From positions 5,248,501 to 5,312,500 of the forward strand of contig NZ_CP151951.1 of the NCBI RefSeq assembly GCF_038592985.1: 64,000 nucleotides of DNA. The letters run 5' to 3'. Source of the stretch: Paenibacillus sp. FSL R10-2782. GTDB taxonomy: Bacteria > Bacillota > Bacilli > Paenibacillales > Paenibacillaceae. A program made the translations under genes and the position numbers. Below are positions 35,062 to 43,777 of the stretch, one piece after another (position 1 is the stretch's first letter; the number at the start of each line of letters is the position of its first letter). Below the pieces are notes generated by a model that worked only from the letters and a program-made list of their open reading frames with translations, had not been told where the DNA came from and ran no database searches.

Positions 35062-36846
35062 TCATTGGGCGGAAGAAATAAAAGACTCCCGATCCGCCGG
35101 AATTAAAATACGAATCTCTGTTCCCTCGCCGGGTACGCTGCGAATATTAAGCTCAAAGTGGCTTCCGTAGTAAAGCTTCAGACGATAGATGACATTTTGC
35201 AGACCGATACGCTCGCCCATTTCCTCCTGTCTTTGCATGTAACTGTACAGCCGCTGTACCTGTTCCAGAGACATGCCGACTCCATCATCTCGAACCGTTA
35301 GCATCAGCCTCTCCTCCCGACACTCAAAATGAATCTGGATGCGTCCCCCATGCTTCAGCGGCTCAATGCCATGGATGCTTGCATTTTCAACCAGCGTAAG
35401 CACAACCATTTTGGGAAGCAGATAGTCCAGGTCCTCGGGTCGTGCCTGCACTTCGTATTGTATCCGCTCCCCAAAGCGGTATTGCTGGATTTCCAGAAAA
35501 CAACGGATCAGCTCCAGCTCCTCACGCAACGTAACCCTATCCTTGTTCCACACCAACGAATTGCGAAAAATTCGTGCCATATTATGAATAATGCGGGCTG
35601 TCTCGTCCTCATGCTTCATCAGGCTTCGCATGCGAATGGTCTCCAGTGCATTGAACAGAAAATGTGGGTTGATCTGGCTGTGAAGTGCATTAAGCTGGGC
35701 ATGCCTGCGCAGAATCTCCAAATTTTTTCGCTGAATATCCGCCACATAGACATCATTAATTAATCGCTTTATTTTGAGCATCATTCGATTAAATTCACCT
35801 GTTAGCTGCCCGATTTCATCTCGCGATTCTGTACCGGGAATCAGTTCAAAATGCTGATTTTTCACCTTTTTCATATGCTTCAGAATACGATGAATGCGCA
35901 CGTTCAGCGAACGTGTAATCCAGATGATGATCAAAGTAGGCAGCAGCATATTCATGCAGATTAACAGCAGGACAAAATTGCGGGATTCCTCCATTTCATA
36001 CAGTACTTCATCGCCCGATACCGCAGCCACAATGCTCCAGTCATTGAGATTACTCGTTAGCACATAACTTGTCTTGAACTCTATAGTGTCCTTGGGCTGT
36101 TGGAGGGTATTATAGGACACGACCTTATGATTGATATCAATCTTGGGATCCGTCGTATATTCGATTTCTCCCCGTTCGTTGAGTAGAAAGAGACTGCCCC
36201 GCAAATTCAGATTATGGAAAATCTCTTGAATGGACGACATTCGCAGCTCTATTTTCAGTATTTTCTCGCGGCCATTTTGGGAATAAAAATAGTTCATCCG
36301 CCGAATCAGGCTAAAGGGATACTGCTGCTCGCCCGTACCGTCGTCAGTACGTACAAATATAGGCTTGGACTGCCGTCCGGGCGGGATTTTGCTATACCAG
36401 GACAAGCTTTTAACCCGCTCATCTATATAGCTGATCCCCCCGGAATTCAGTAGAGTCGGATTATCTGTGTAGATCGTCATTCCATCCACAGAATGGTATA
36501 CAGGACTGTAAGTATTGTTTAACATACGACGTAAATAAGAATCATAGGCGGCAATATATTCAGCGGGATGGGGGTATGTTTGCTCCAATAGTTCGTTTAG
36601 CTGATGATCGGTATAAAAGATAGACGAGATTTCCATCGCATCTTCAAACTCACGGTAAAACTCAATTTTGATCTGCTCCAGCGCACGGGAAATATCCTGC
36701 ATACGCTGTTCCTTCACATTTTGCGAGGTGACGTGGTAAAAAATCAGATTGGTCAGCACCACTGGCGCAAATACACAGAGAAAATACAGCAGCAGCATTT
36801 TATCCCGCAGGCGGACATGGTCAAGGGTTGAGCGCAGCATCCTCAT
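35062..36846 (-). CDS. Two-component sensor histidine kinase, YesM type
   Basis: A 594-residue membrane kinase: TM1 at about 17-40, an extracytoplasmic sensor domain of about 245 residues, TM2 at about 288-310, a HAMP linker, then a LytS-like His_kinase domain. The phospho-accepting histidine is in HSQINPHFLFNALETIRM, and the ATPase has N-box VENASIHGIEPL and DDGVGMS. The N-terminus MRMLRSTLDHVRLRDKM is typical. The gene overlaps its response regulator by four bases (ATGA). YesM/YesN pairs next to lpl-type transporters typically induce them in response to extracellular oligosaccharides; here xylan products are the inferred signal. Confidence 0.92.
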   Translation of the reverse strand: MRMLRSTLDHVRLRDKMLLLYFLCVFAPVVLTNLIFYHVTSQNVKEQRMQDISRALEQIKIEFYREFEDAMEISSIFYTDHQLNELLEQTYPHPAEYIAAYDSYLRRMLNNTYSPVYHSVDGMTIYTDNPTLLNSGGISYIDERVKSLSWYSKIPPGRQSKPIFVRTDDGTGEQQYPFSLIRRMNYFYSQNGREKILKIELRMSSIQEIFHNLNLRGSLFLLNERGEIEYTTDPKIDINHKVVSYNTLQQPKDTIEFKTSYVLTSNLNDWSIVAAVSGDEVLYEMEESRNFVLLLICMNMLLPTLIIIWITRSLNVRIHRILKHMKKVKNQHFELIPGTESRDEIGQLTGEFNRMMLKIKRLINDVYVADIQRKNLEILRRHAQLNALHSQINPHFLFNALETIRMRSLMKHEDETARIIHNMARIFRNSLVWNKDRVTLREELELIRCFLEIQQYRFGERIQYEVQARPEDLDYLLPKMVVLTLVENASIHGIEPLKHGGRIQIHFECREERLMLTVRDDGVGMSLEQVQRLYSYMQRQEEMGERIGLQNVIYRLKLYYGSHFELNIRSVPGEGTEIRILIPADRESFISSAQ

Positions 36847-38474
36847 TCGCTGTCCCTTTGCGGCTCCACACGGGTATTTAGGCTACTGCGGTATTCGCTT
36901 GGCTTGGCCTGCACCAATTTCTCAAATTGGGTGACAAAATAATCCGGGCTGCCAAAGCCCACACGCTCGGCAATTTCATAAATGCGCAAATCGGTCTGAC
37001 GAAGCAACCGTTTAGCCTCCTGAACCCGTAATTGCAGCAGGAATTCGTTAAAGTACACCCCGTACGTTTTTCTGAACAATTGGCCCAGATAGACCGGATT
37101 TATGTAAAAGCGGGCTGCTATACTTTTCAGGTTAATGTTCTCTGCCGCATGCTGCTCAATGTAGGTGCGGATGTGCTGAATTCCTCCCTGTTGACGCTCC
37201 TTGCGCAACACTCCAATCATTCGGCTGCTTTCCTCGGCAAAAGCTGTAAATAGCCGCTGTAATTCACCCAATGACAGGTTCATATCCTGCCAGCCCATCA
37301 TAGGCTCTAGTGACTGAAGCGAGCGTTCATCACCCTGCATATTTTGAATGACCCGCACGATGCTGATTACGCATTGATGCAAGTTCATTTTTACAGCCTC
37401 TGGGGCGTAATGTTGCTCACGAAAGATGCAAAACAGATGATCTATGGTCGAATATAGCTCCTCCAACCGTATTTCCTCTATCTGCTCCGTCAAGCAATCC
37501 AGTACATCCTGATGGATCGTCCTGTATTGGAGCGTTGGTATTTCCTCCTCCTGATACAAGACAATGCCGCTGCGGTCATGAATGTATTTATGGAGCGCCG
37601 CTTCCTTGGCACGTTCATAGGATCTATGGATATCTTGCAATCGTTGAACAGGGCTCCCCATGTATATAAAGACCCGGTTACCCATCTGATTTTTCAGTAA
37701 CTCCATCTCCTCCAATTCTCGTTGTAGCGCTTTCACAAAAGCGTCTGCCCTGCATTCAAAGCTCTTCAAAAAGAAGTCCGGCACTATGATGCCAATCCGG
37801 TTACGGTGCTCATGGACATAGAGAGGATACTTACCATCCATCAAACGATAAAGTGCCTGCTCTACAAGCTCTCTGAATTGGAAAAGAGACAGCGGAACAG
37901 CGTTGCCATCGGGACGCCAGGGATGCTGATCATTCAACTCGACGAGCACATAGTACATATGGGCAGCTTCTCCAAGACGTAGCTGCTGTTCCCAAGCCGG
38001 CACCACGACGTCATCTTCCCCATTCATCGTCAGTGTCTCCAACAGTTCACCTGTACGGCGACTCTGATAGAGCTGTGCATTCTGCTGCTCATGATACAGC
38101 CTTTTACTCAGCCTGCGCAGTGTAGCCGAAAAGTCCTTCTCATCAATCGGCTTGAGCATAAAATCGTGAACCCCGTGGCGAAGTGCCTGCTGTGCGTAAG
38201 CAAAATCGCTGTAGCCGCTCAAGATAATAAACGCAGGATGATCCGTCCACCGTCCGATTACACAACGAATCAGCTCCAATCCGTCCAGCACAGGCATACG
38301 AATATCGGTGATGACCAGATCAGGATGAACGCTGCCGATCAGTTCAAGTGCATCCTCACCGTTATCCGCCTCCCCAACGACCTCAAAGCCGCAGGCTTCC
38401 CAATCCATGAGTTGAAGCAGTCCTTTACGAGTGAATATTTCATCATCTACTACAATGGCTCGATGCAGTTTCAT
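36843..38474 (-). CDS. AraC-type response regulator, YesN type
   Basis: A 543-residue regulator with an N-terminal receiver domain (residues 1-125; acidic pocket Asp10/Asp11, phosphorylation site Asp57 in VITDIRMPVLDG, and Lys in FMLKPIDEKDF), a long central region, and a C-terminal AraC DNA-binding domain (about 440-535; INLKSIAARFYINPVYLGQL, IYEIAERVGFGSPDYFVTQF). It is read first in the yesN-yesM operon; AGGAGGAAGTAGG precedes the start. It diverges from the mannonate dehydratase gene with a 143-base gap, so it could also affect the glucuronate branch. Confidence 0.92.
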   Translation of the reverse strand: MKLHRAIVVDDEIFTRKGLLQLMDWEACGFEVVGEADNGEDALELIGSVHPDLVITDIRMPVLDGLELIRCVIGRWTDHPAFIILSGYSDFAYAQQALRHGVHDFMLKPIDEKDFSATLRRLSKRLYHEQQNAQLYQSRRTGELLETLTMNGEDDVVVPAWEQQLRLGEAAHMYYVLVELNDQHPWRPDGNAVPLSLFQFRELVEQALYRLMDGKYPLYVHEHRNRIGIIVPDFFLKSFECRADAFVKALQRELEEMELLKNQMGNRVFIYMGSPVQRLQDIHRSYERAKEAALHKYIHDRSGIVLYQEEEIPTLQYRTIHQDVLDCLTEQIEEIRLEELYSTIDHLFCIFREQHYAPEAVKMNLHQCVISIVRVIQNMQGDERSLQSLEPMMGWQDMNLSLGELQRLFTAFAEESSRMIGVLRKERQQGGIQHIRTYIEQHAAENINLKSIAARFYINPVYLGQLFRKTYGVYFNEFLLQLRVQEAKRLLRQTDLRIYEIAERVGFGSPDYFVTQFEKLVQAKPSEYRSSLNTRVEPQRDSE

Positions 38475-38617
38475 AACCTACTTCCTCCTTTTGGTTTGAG
38501 CGCTATTTTATTTTGGTTAACTATTCCAATTATATCTAGCAATATGGTAATGTGGAAACATCGGGAAATGGAAATTGCTGTTACACCTATTATATGACGA
38601 ATGGAGCGGTGCAAAGC

Positions 38618-39754
38618 ATGCGCATGGTATTTCGTTGGTTTGGTGAAGGAAACGATACGGTAACGCTGGAACAAATTCGACAAATTCCGGGGGTAGAAGG
38701 GATCGTGTGGGCGCTACACGATATACCAGCCGGAGAAGAATGGCCTTTGGAACGTATTGTGGCATTTCGAAAGCAGGTTGTACAGGCGGGATTTCACAAT
38801 GAGGTCGTTGAAAGTGTGAATGTGCATGAGGATATCAAGCTCGGACGATCGACGCGCGATCAGTATATCCATAACTACATACGTACATTGGAAAAGCTCG
38901 GACACAACGGCGTAAAGGTCGTTTGCTATAATTTTATGCCCATTTTTGACTGGCTGCGAACCGATTTGCACAAGGAACTGGAGGACGGCTCCACGGCCCT
39001 TTTTTTTGAAAAGTCACGAATTGAAGGGATTAATCCGTTCGAACTGGTACGCCGAATTAACGAAAATAGCTCGTTAACCATGCCCGGCTGGGAACCGGAG
39101 CGGCTGGAGCATCTGACGGCTTTGTTTGAAGCGTACACCCACGTCACGGAGGAAGACCTGTGGACGAATCTCGCCTACTTTCTGGAGGCCGTTATTCCCG
39201 CTGCCGAACGCAGCGGCATTCGGATGGCTATTCACCCCGATGATCCGCCATGGTCTGTTTTTGGACTGCCACGTATCATCACAAGCCAGGCTCATTTGCG
39301 CAGGCTGCTGGCGCTGTACGACAGTCCCGCGAACGCGATTACCCTATGCTCTGGCTCGCTGGGAGCCAACCCCAATAATGAAATCGCTTCTATGATTTAT
39401 GAGTTCAAGGATCGTATTCCGTTTGCCCATATTCGCAATGTGCGTGTATCCGCTAACGGAGATTTTATCGAAACATCTCACCGAACTCAGGATGGAACCG
39501 TCAATATTGCGGGCATTGTCCAGGCGTATCACGATGTTGGCTTTACGGGCTACGCCAGACCGGATCACGGTCGCCACTTGTGGGGAGAGCAATGCAGACC
39601 CGGATATGGACTGTATGACCGCGCACTTGGGATTATGTATCTGTGGGGATTGTGGGATGCACTGGCATGTAACCAGGTCCGACACATTTCCCCTGTTTCC
39701 AAGACAGAAACCACGCTGACCGGATCCGTCCATACGAAGGAGTCGACCCTATGA
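38618..39754 (+). CDS. uxuA: Mannonate dehydratase
   Basis: Cytoplasmic enzyme of glucuronate catabolism: dehydrates D-mannonate to 2-keto-3-deoxygluconate. The 378-residue xylose-isomerase-like TIM barrel starts [20 protein letters not shown] and has [39 protein letters not shown] and [11 protein letters not shown] with the metal-binding His and Cys, and [12 protein letters not shown]. The start at 38618 gives the usual UxuA N-terminus; an upstream in-frame ATG at 38552 would lie in the divergent promoter. Its stop overlaps the SDR start (ATGA). It fits with the glucuronic-acid side groups of xylan released by GH67 at 58.7 kb. Confidence 0.95.
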   Translation: MRMVFRWFGEGNDTVTLEQIRQIPGVEGIVWALHDIPAGEEWPLERIVAFRKQVVQAGFHNEVVESVNVHEDIKLGRSTRDQYIHNYIRTLEKLGHNGVKVVCYNFMPIFDWLRTDLHKELEDGSTALFFEKSRIEGINPFELVRRINENSSLTMPGWEPERLEHLTALFEAYTHVTEEDLWTNLAYFLEAVIPAAERSGIRMAIHPDDPPWSVFGLPRIITSQAHLRRLLALYDSPANAITLCSGSLGANPNNEIASMIYEFKDRIPFAHIRNVRVSANGDFIETSHRTQDGTVNIAGIVQAYHDVGFTGYARPDHGRHLWGEQCRPGYGLYDRALGIMYLWGLWDALACNQVRHISPVSKTETTLTGSVHTKESTL

Positions 39755-40605
39755 GCACACTTTCTCTACACCCTTCACTGGCAGGCAAAACAGCAGTAGT
39801 TACAGGCGGTGCCGGAGTGCTATGCAGCGCGATGGCACGCGAGCTGGCAAGGCAAGGCGTGAAGGTCGCTATTCTGAACCGAACGGAAGAAAAGGGCCTG
39901 CATGTAGTCCATGATATTCAGGCCGCAGGCGGAGAAGCGATGGCTGTGGCCTGTGACGTCACCGAAGCTGACAGCGTTCGGCGGGCCGAACAGGCGGTAC
40001 GCGAGCAATTCGGCGCTTGTGATATTCTGATCAACGGAGCCGGAGGGAATCACGCGAGCGCCAATACAACCCGCGAAACCTTCCGGCTGGAGGATCTGAC
40101 GCAGCCGGATATCACCACCTTCTTTGAACTGAGCATACCCGGTTTTCGCCAGGTGCTGGACGTCAATTTTATCGGAACGCTCATTCCGACACAAATATTC
40201 GCACAGGGCATGACAGGACGTTCAGGGGCAGTCGTGCTGAACATTTCCTCTATGAGCGCTCCTAGCCCGATGACCAAAGTTCCGGCTTACAGCGCAGCCA
40301 AGGCTGCCATTAACAACTTCACACAATGGCTGGCTGTCCATCTGGCTGAAGCGGGTATTCGCGTCAACGCTATAGCACCGGGCTTTTTTCTCACAGAGCA
40401 AAACCGCAGTCTGCTAACCCGCGAGGACGGCTCCCTCACTGAACGTGCGGATAAAATCATCGCTCACACCCCCATGCGCCGCTTCGGCGTACCGGACGAT
40501 CTGCTTGGCACTCTATTATGGCTCGTGGATGAACAAACATCCGGCTTTGTTACAGGGACAGTAATCCCGGTAGACGGCGGCTTTATGTCGTATTCCGGGG
40601 TATAA
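39751..40605 (+). CDS. D-mannonate oxidoreductase-type SDR (fructuronate reductase)
   Basis: A 284-residue short-chain dehydrogenase. The NAD(P)-binding motif is [12 protein letters not shown] (about 18-29), the NAG motif reads INGAGGN, and the catalytic set is complete: Ser in [10 protein letters not shown] and YSAAK. The residue length and the insert [20 protein letters not shown] match YjmF-type mannonate/fructuronate reductases of Gram-positives, which precede or follow uxuA. It would reduce fructuronate to mannonate, the substrate of the upstream enzyme; translational coupling (ATGA) supports this. The specific substrate is inferred from context. Confidence 0.88.
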   Translation: MSTLSLHPSLAGKTAVVTGGAGVLCSAMARELARQGVKVAILNRTEEKGLHVVHDIQAAGGEAMAVACDVTEADSVRRAEQAVREQFGACDILINGAGGNHASANTTRETFRLEDLTQPDITTFFELSIPGFRQVLDVNFIGTLIPTQIFAQGMTGRSGAVVLNISSMSAPSPMTKVPAYSAAKAAINNFTQWLAVHLAEAGIRVNAIAPGFFLTEQNRSLLTREDGSLTERADKIIAHTPMRRFGVPDDLLGTLLWLVDEQTSGFVTGTVIPVDGGFMSYSGV

Positions 40606-40629
40606 ATAAACGTGTATTGATGTCATGAA

Positions 40630-40710
40630 AAAAACCGCTTCTTTGGCTTAATGGTTTATGGCTGTTATACCTGCCACTTCCATTTCGCCAAAGGGCGGTT
40701 TCTTTTTTAC
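40630..40710 (+). terminator. Terminator of the uxuA operon
   Basis: AAACCGCTTCTTTGGC (40630-40645) pairs imperfectly with GCCAAAGGGCGGTTT (40688-40702), which is followed by CTTTTTT. The large 42-base loop is unusual and could hold a nested stem. Confidence 0.65.
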
Positions 40711-40726
40711 CCTATTTTATAATGGG

Positions 40727-42664
40727 CTATCTTTCAATCGTTGTGTTCACACCTTGGGGAGACGCTCCCCATACGTGCTTCCCGGAAGCAAGCTCCGGCG
40801 CAACCCTGTCCTCGGCGGACTTGGCCTGAATCGTGGCGGACTTGGAGCAATCCCATACCACTTTGACCAGATACCCAAACAGCAGCACGTTCAACAACGA
40901 GGTCACACATAGAATAACTCCATAGCTGTCCCGAGAGTTCGAGCTATAGAAAATATCGAAGGTGTTCAGGAAAATCGTGAGACTGAATCCACCCGCAAGC
41001 CATAAAAATCTCCGGTCCCGCAAATACAGATACGCCAGCACTGCCAACGCCGCGGCCGGGAACAGATACCGTTCATGCATGCTGGAAGCGAAGGTGAACA
41101 CACCCGCAATCTGCACCAGTGCAGCCACGGCCACAAACTCTGGTTTGCCACTGCGTGCATACATCCACCACGTAAACAAAGTCACCAGCACAATGCCGAT
41201 CATGCCCCATGTGTGGTAGCTGAACAGGAACAACGTCGTTGTGTCCTGCGTGTAGTTGCCACCGATCAGTGCGAAGAAATTATATGCGTTCACAGAAGCA
41301 TACGGATACTCACCAACCGTTCCTTTGTATAAATCAAGCAGCCATAATGGCTCCTGCCCCCATGAAAATGGCAGCACGACCAGAATTGTCGTCACAACCG
41401 CTGCACCTACAGCCAGCAACCAAGGTTGTATTTTACGTTGTCTCAGCAGCTCGAAAAACAGAATCGGGCCATAAATAATCCCCTGTGGCTTCATCAACAC
41501 CGCTATCGTAAACAATACAGTGGACCAGCCTACTCTGTTTTCCACCAACAACACAACCATACCCACAATCAGCAATGTAAAGAATGAATCTACTTGTCCC
41601 CAGAAGGTCGAATTGATAAACACCGCCGGGTTAAATACATAGAACAATGCCAGCCCGATGCTGATTCCAAAGCCAACCCTTTTGCTCGCCAACCGATACA
41701 GCATGTACGCTGTCGCGATATCGGCTAATATATTCGGAAGCCGTAGCAGCACGGACATATAGGGACTGAAAGCGTCCGTAGAGCCGATTTTACCGATCAC
41801 ATATAAAATATAAATATAGAACGGCGGATAGTCACTTGATCCGTTCATGTAAAATCCCGTTAAGCTATCCGCTGCTGTTGTAGCCCAGTTCCGGAATAGC
41901 ATTAAATCCATGTGCCCCGATATCCACGGCGCTATCGCCATTCTTAAAAAGAAGCCCGCACCAAGCACGGTCCATAACATCAAACCCCGGTTACGTTCCC
42001 CAATCTTCCATACACTGGCCCGAAAACGATACACAATGAATACAAACGTACCGAAGAACAAAGCGGCAAAGATCGCAAGCGGAGTTGCATAGGCAGATGA
42101 AGACTGTCCGCTTCTTCCACCGCCCATACCACTACCGGGTCCGCCCTTGCCCATCCCGGGGCCACCGTTACCGGACATACCGCCCGGACCTCGCTGTTGT
42201 CCGTCTCTGACAGCACCGTTGCCTCCGGAGGTAGACGTGTCATTCCCGGTCGTAGTACCTTGATCGCCCGATGTCGATGTACCTTGGGTGAATGAATCGG
42301 CAGATTGGCCTGTCGTACCTTGACTCTTACCGTTAGAGCTGTTCATGGTATCCGTCGATGTCGAATTGGAGCGAGTATCCTGCCCTACATTTCCTGCTCC
42401 ACGATTTCCAGCGGTCTGTCCGTTCGAGGGACGTTGCCCCGACGCTCCCATGCCTCTACCGGGTCCGCCTCCTCCTCCAAATCCGCCGGACGGGCCCTGT
42501 CTAATAGCCGCAGACTGGGATGCCGAGCTGCCAGAATAACTCCATAACGAAACCACACTAACCACAGCACACAATATGAGACTGAATAGAAGTATATACT
42601 TCAGGCGGTTCCCTTTCCACACGTTCAAATCCGATGCACCTCTCTCTGTATCTATTTTCCTCAT
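40727..42664 (-). CDS. Membrane glycosyltransferase (GT39/GT87-like) with Gly-rich loop
   Basis: A 645-residue polytopic protein. A first helix (about 22-43) is followed by an exceptional low-complexity stretch of about 145 residues rich in Gly, Ser, Thr, Asn and Gln (45-190), then ten or more hydrophobic helices. The block GHMDLMLFRNWA (early loop with acidic Asp) and SDYPPFYIYILYVIGKIG resemble polyprenyl-phosphate-dependent mannosyltransferases of the GT-C fold. It probably transfers a sugar from a lipid carrier to an envelope acceptor; donor and acceptor are unknown. Start is uncertain: ATG at 42664 has no ribosome site, whereas a TTG at 42628 follows GAGAGAGG. It is single on the minus strand, convergent to uxuB-type SDR. 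Confidence 0.75.
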   Translation of the reverse strand: MRKIDTERGASDLNVWKGNRLKYILLFSLILCAVVSVVSLWSYSGSSASQSAAIRQGPSGGFGGGGGPGRGMGASGQRPSNGQTAGNRGAGNVGQDTRSNSTSTDTMNSSNGKSQGTTGQSADSFTQGTSTSGDQGTTTGNDTSTSGGNGAVRDGQQRGPGGMSGNGGPGMGKGGPGSGMGGGRSGQSSSAYATPLAIFAALFFGTFVFIVYRFRASVWKIGERNRGLMLWTVLGAGFFLRMAIAPWISGHMDLMLFRNWATTAADSLTGFYMNGSSDYPPFYIYILYVIGKIGSTDAFSPYMSVLLRLPNILADIATAYMLYRLASKRVGFGISIGLALFYVFNPAVFINSTFWGQVDSFFTLLIVGMVVLLVENRVGWSTVLFTIAVLMKPQGIIYGPILFFELLRQRKIQPWLLAVGAAVVTTILVVLPFSWGQEPLWLLDLYKGTVGEYPYASVNAYNFFALIGGNYTQDTTTLFLFSYHTWGMIGIVLVTLFTWWMYARSGKPEFVAVAALVQIAGVFTFASSMHERYLFPAAALAVLAYLYLRDRRFLWLAGGFSLTIFLNTFDIFYSSNSRDSYGVILCVTSLLNVLLFGYLVKVVWDCSKSATIQAKSAEDRVAPELASGKHVWGASPQGVNTTIER

Positions 42665-42728
42665 ATTGTATCTGTCATAGCTGAGGGCATCGTGAGTTCT
42701 GGCTGAAAGTTGGCTGAATACAGAATCA

Positions 42729-43439
42729 TTACTTCACAAATTGTCCCTCCATCTCCTGAATTGCCCGTTCGATTGAGTCCTGTGGATGTTCAAGCAGGTT
42801 GCCATGTCCGACAGCCAACAGAGATGGCTTGAATCGCGCCAGCTTTTTGGCGCTTTCCAGTGAAATTCCCCTGTTCCAGGTGGCCAGAGCGGGAAATGGA
42901 AACAGCGGCTTGAGCCTCCCTGACACCGCAACGCCGCCTCGGACCTGGAAGGCATCGCCTGCAATCAATGCGCGGGTACGAGTGTCCAGAAATGCCATCG
43001 AGCCTGGCGTATGTCCCGGTGCGCTGACCGCCAGCAACGAACCCACATGGTCCCCTTCTTGCAGCAGAACGTCAGGCTGTGTACGGATGTTTTTGGGTAC
43101 ACTGCCCCGAATTGGAGTATTCGGTTCACCCGCATCCAGCGATACATCGCCCTTTAACAGCCGCCCATCCCGTCTGGAAATGAATACTTGCACATCAGGA
43201 TGCCGCTCCTTCAACTTATCCAGTGCACCTACATGATCCTCATGGGCATGAGTAAGTACAATTCGCAGGATTGGCTGCCCCATCCGCGCAGCAGCCTTTT
43301 CGATCCCATCTGCACTATAAGGAAGTCCGGCATCTATTAATGTCAGTCCCTCCTTTTCCTGCACCAAATAGCAGTTCACCGGGAACAGTCTCGGCAGAAA
43401 CGTCAATTGAACTATATGCTGCACCTGAACAACACGCAT
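42729..43439 (-). CDS. MBL-fold metallo-hydrolase
   Basis: A 236-residue metallo-beta-lactamase-fold hydrolase. The zinc motif THAHEDH lies at about 62-68, and later metal-binding positions are SAPGHTPGSMAF, LIAGDAF and VGHGN. The compact single-domain layout resembles many uncharacterised glyoxalase II/lactonase-like proteins; the substrate cannot be told. The start at 43439 has GAGGAG about 9 bases upstream. A perfect 16-bp inverted repeat at 43460-43509 covers its promoter, so it is probably tightly regulated by a local dimeric repressor. Confidence 0.85.
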   Translation of the reverse strand: MRVVQVQHIVQLTFLPRLFPVNCYLVQEKEGLTLIDAGLPYSADGIEKAAARMGQPILRIVLTHAHEDHVGALDKLKERHPDVQVFISRRDGRLLKGDVSLDAGEPNTPIRGSVPKNIRTQPDVLLQEGDHVGSLLAVSAPGHTPGSMAFLDTRTRALIAGDAFQVRGGVAVSGRLKPLFPFPALATWNRGISLESAKKLARFKPSLLAVGHGNLLEHPQDSIERAIQEMEGQFVK

Positions 43440-43459
43440 CCATCTCATCTCCTCATCTT

Positions 43460-43509
43460 GATTTAAACTAATTATGTTAGTATTATAACTAATATAATTA
43501 GTTTAAATC
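43460..43509. promoter_or_regulatory. Perfect 16-bp inverted repeat over MBL promoter
   Basis: GATTTAAACTAATTAT (43460-43475) and its exact complement (43494-43509) enclose GTTAGTATTATAACTAAT, itself holding a GTTAGT...ACTAA(T) pair. The repeat begins 20 bases before the MBL start and looks like stacked sites for a TetR- or MarR-type repressor. Confidence 0.65.
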
Positions 43510-43539
43510 AAATCTTTTCGCAGATATTCCGCATCAAAA

Positions 43540-43573
43540 AGGCAGACCTCAGAATAACATCCCTGGTCTGCCT
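43540..43573 (-). terminator. Minus-strand terminator
   Basis: AGGCAGACC / GGTCTGCCT arms; on the minus strand the stem is followed by TTTTT. It lies past the oxidoreductase remnant and probably ended its transcript. Confidence 0.65.
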
Positions 43574-43607
43574 CTCCCTACTATGATGTGAATGCTTCTA
43601 AATCCAT

Positions 43608-43765
43608 CACCCCTGCTGGATTGCCTCAGCAATGGGCGTGCTGCCTGACGCCAAATTAATCGCACGATGATACGTCTGCCGTTCATCCAGTACTGCTACT
43701 ACCACTGCAGCTACATCCTCACGGGAAATGGTACTAGCGGAAGGATCATCGCCCGTAGTTTGTGA
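43608..43765 (-). pseudogene. NAD(P)H-binding oxidoreductase remnant (C-terminus only)
   Basis: About 50 minus-strand codons read TISREDVAAVVVAVLDERQT, then YHRAINLASGSTPIAEAIQQ and a TGA stop. This is the C-terminal end of NAD(P)-dependent sugar-epimerase-like/SDR proteins (YhfK type), where ISREDVA and the L-SG-TPI-EAI ending are conserved. The N-terminal 150-plus residues with the Rossmann fold are missing; the sequence immediately upstream is the 3' end of the alanine symporter gene. It is therefore the stump of a gene lost by deletion. A terminator still follows it. Confidence 0.7.
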
Positions 43766-43777
43766 TCAAGCGCTGCC

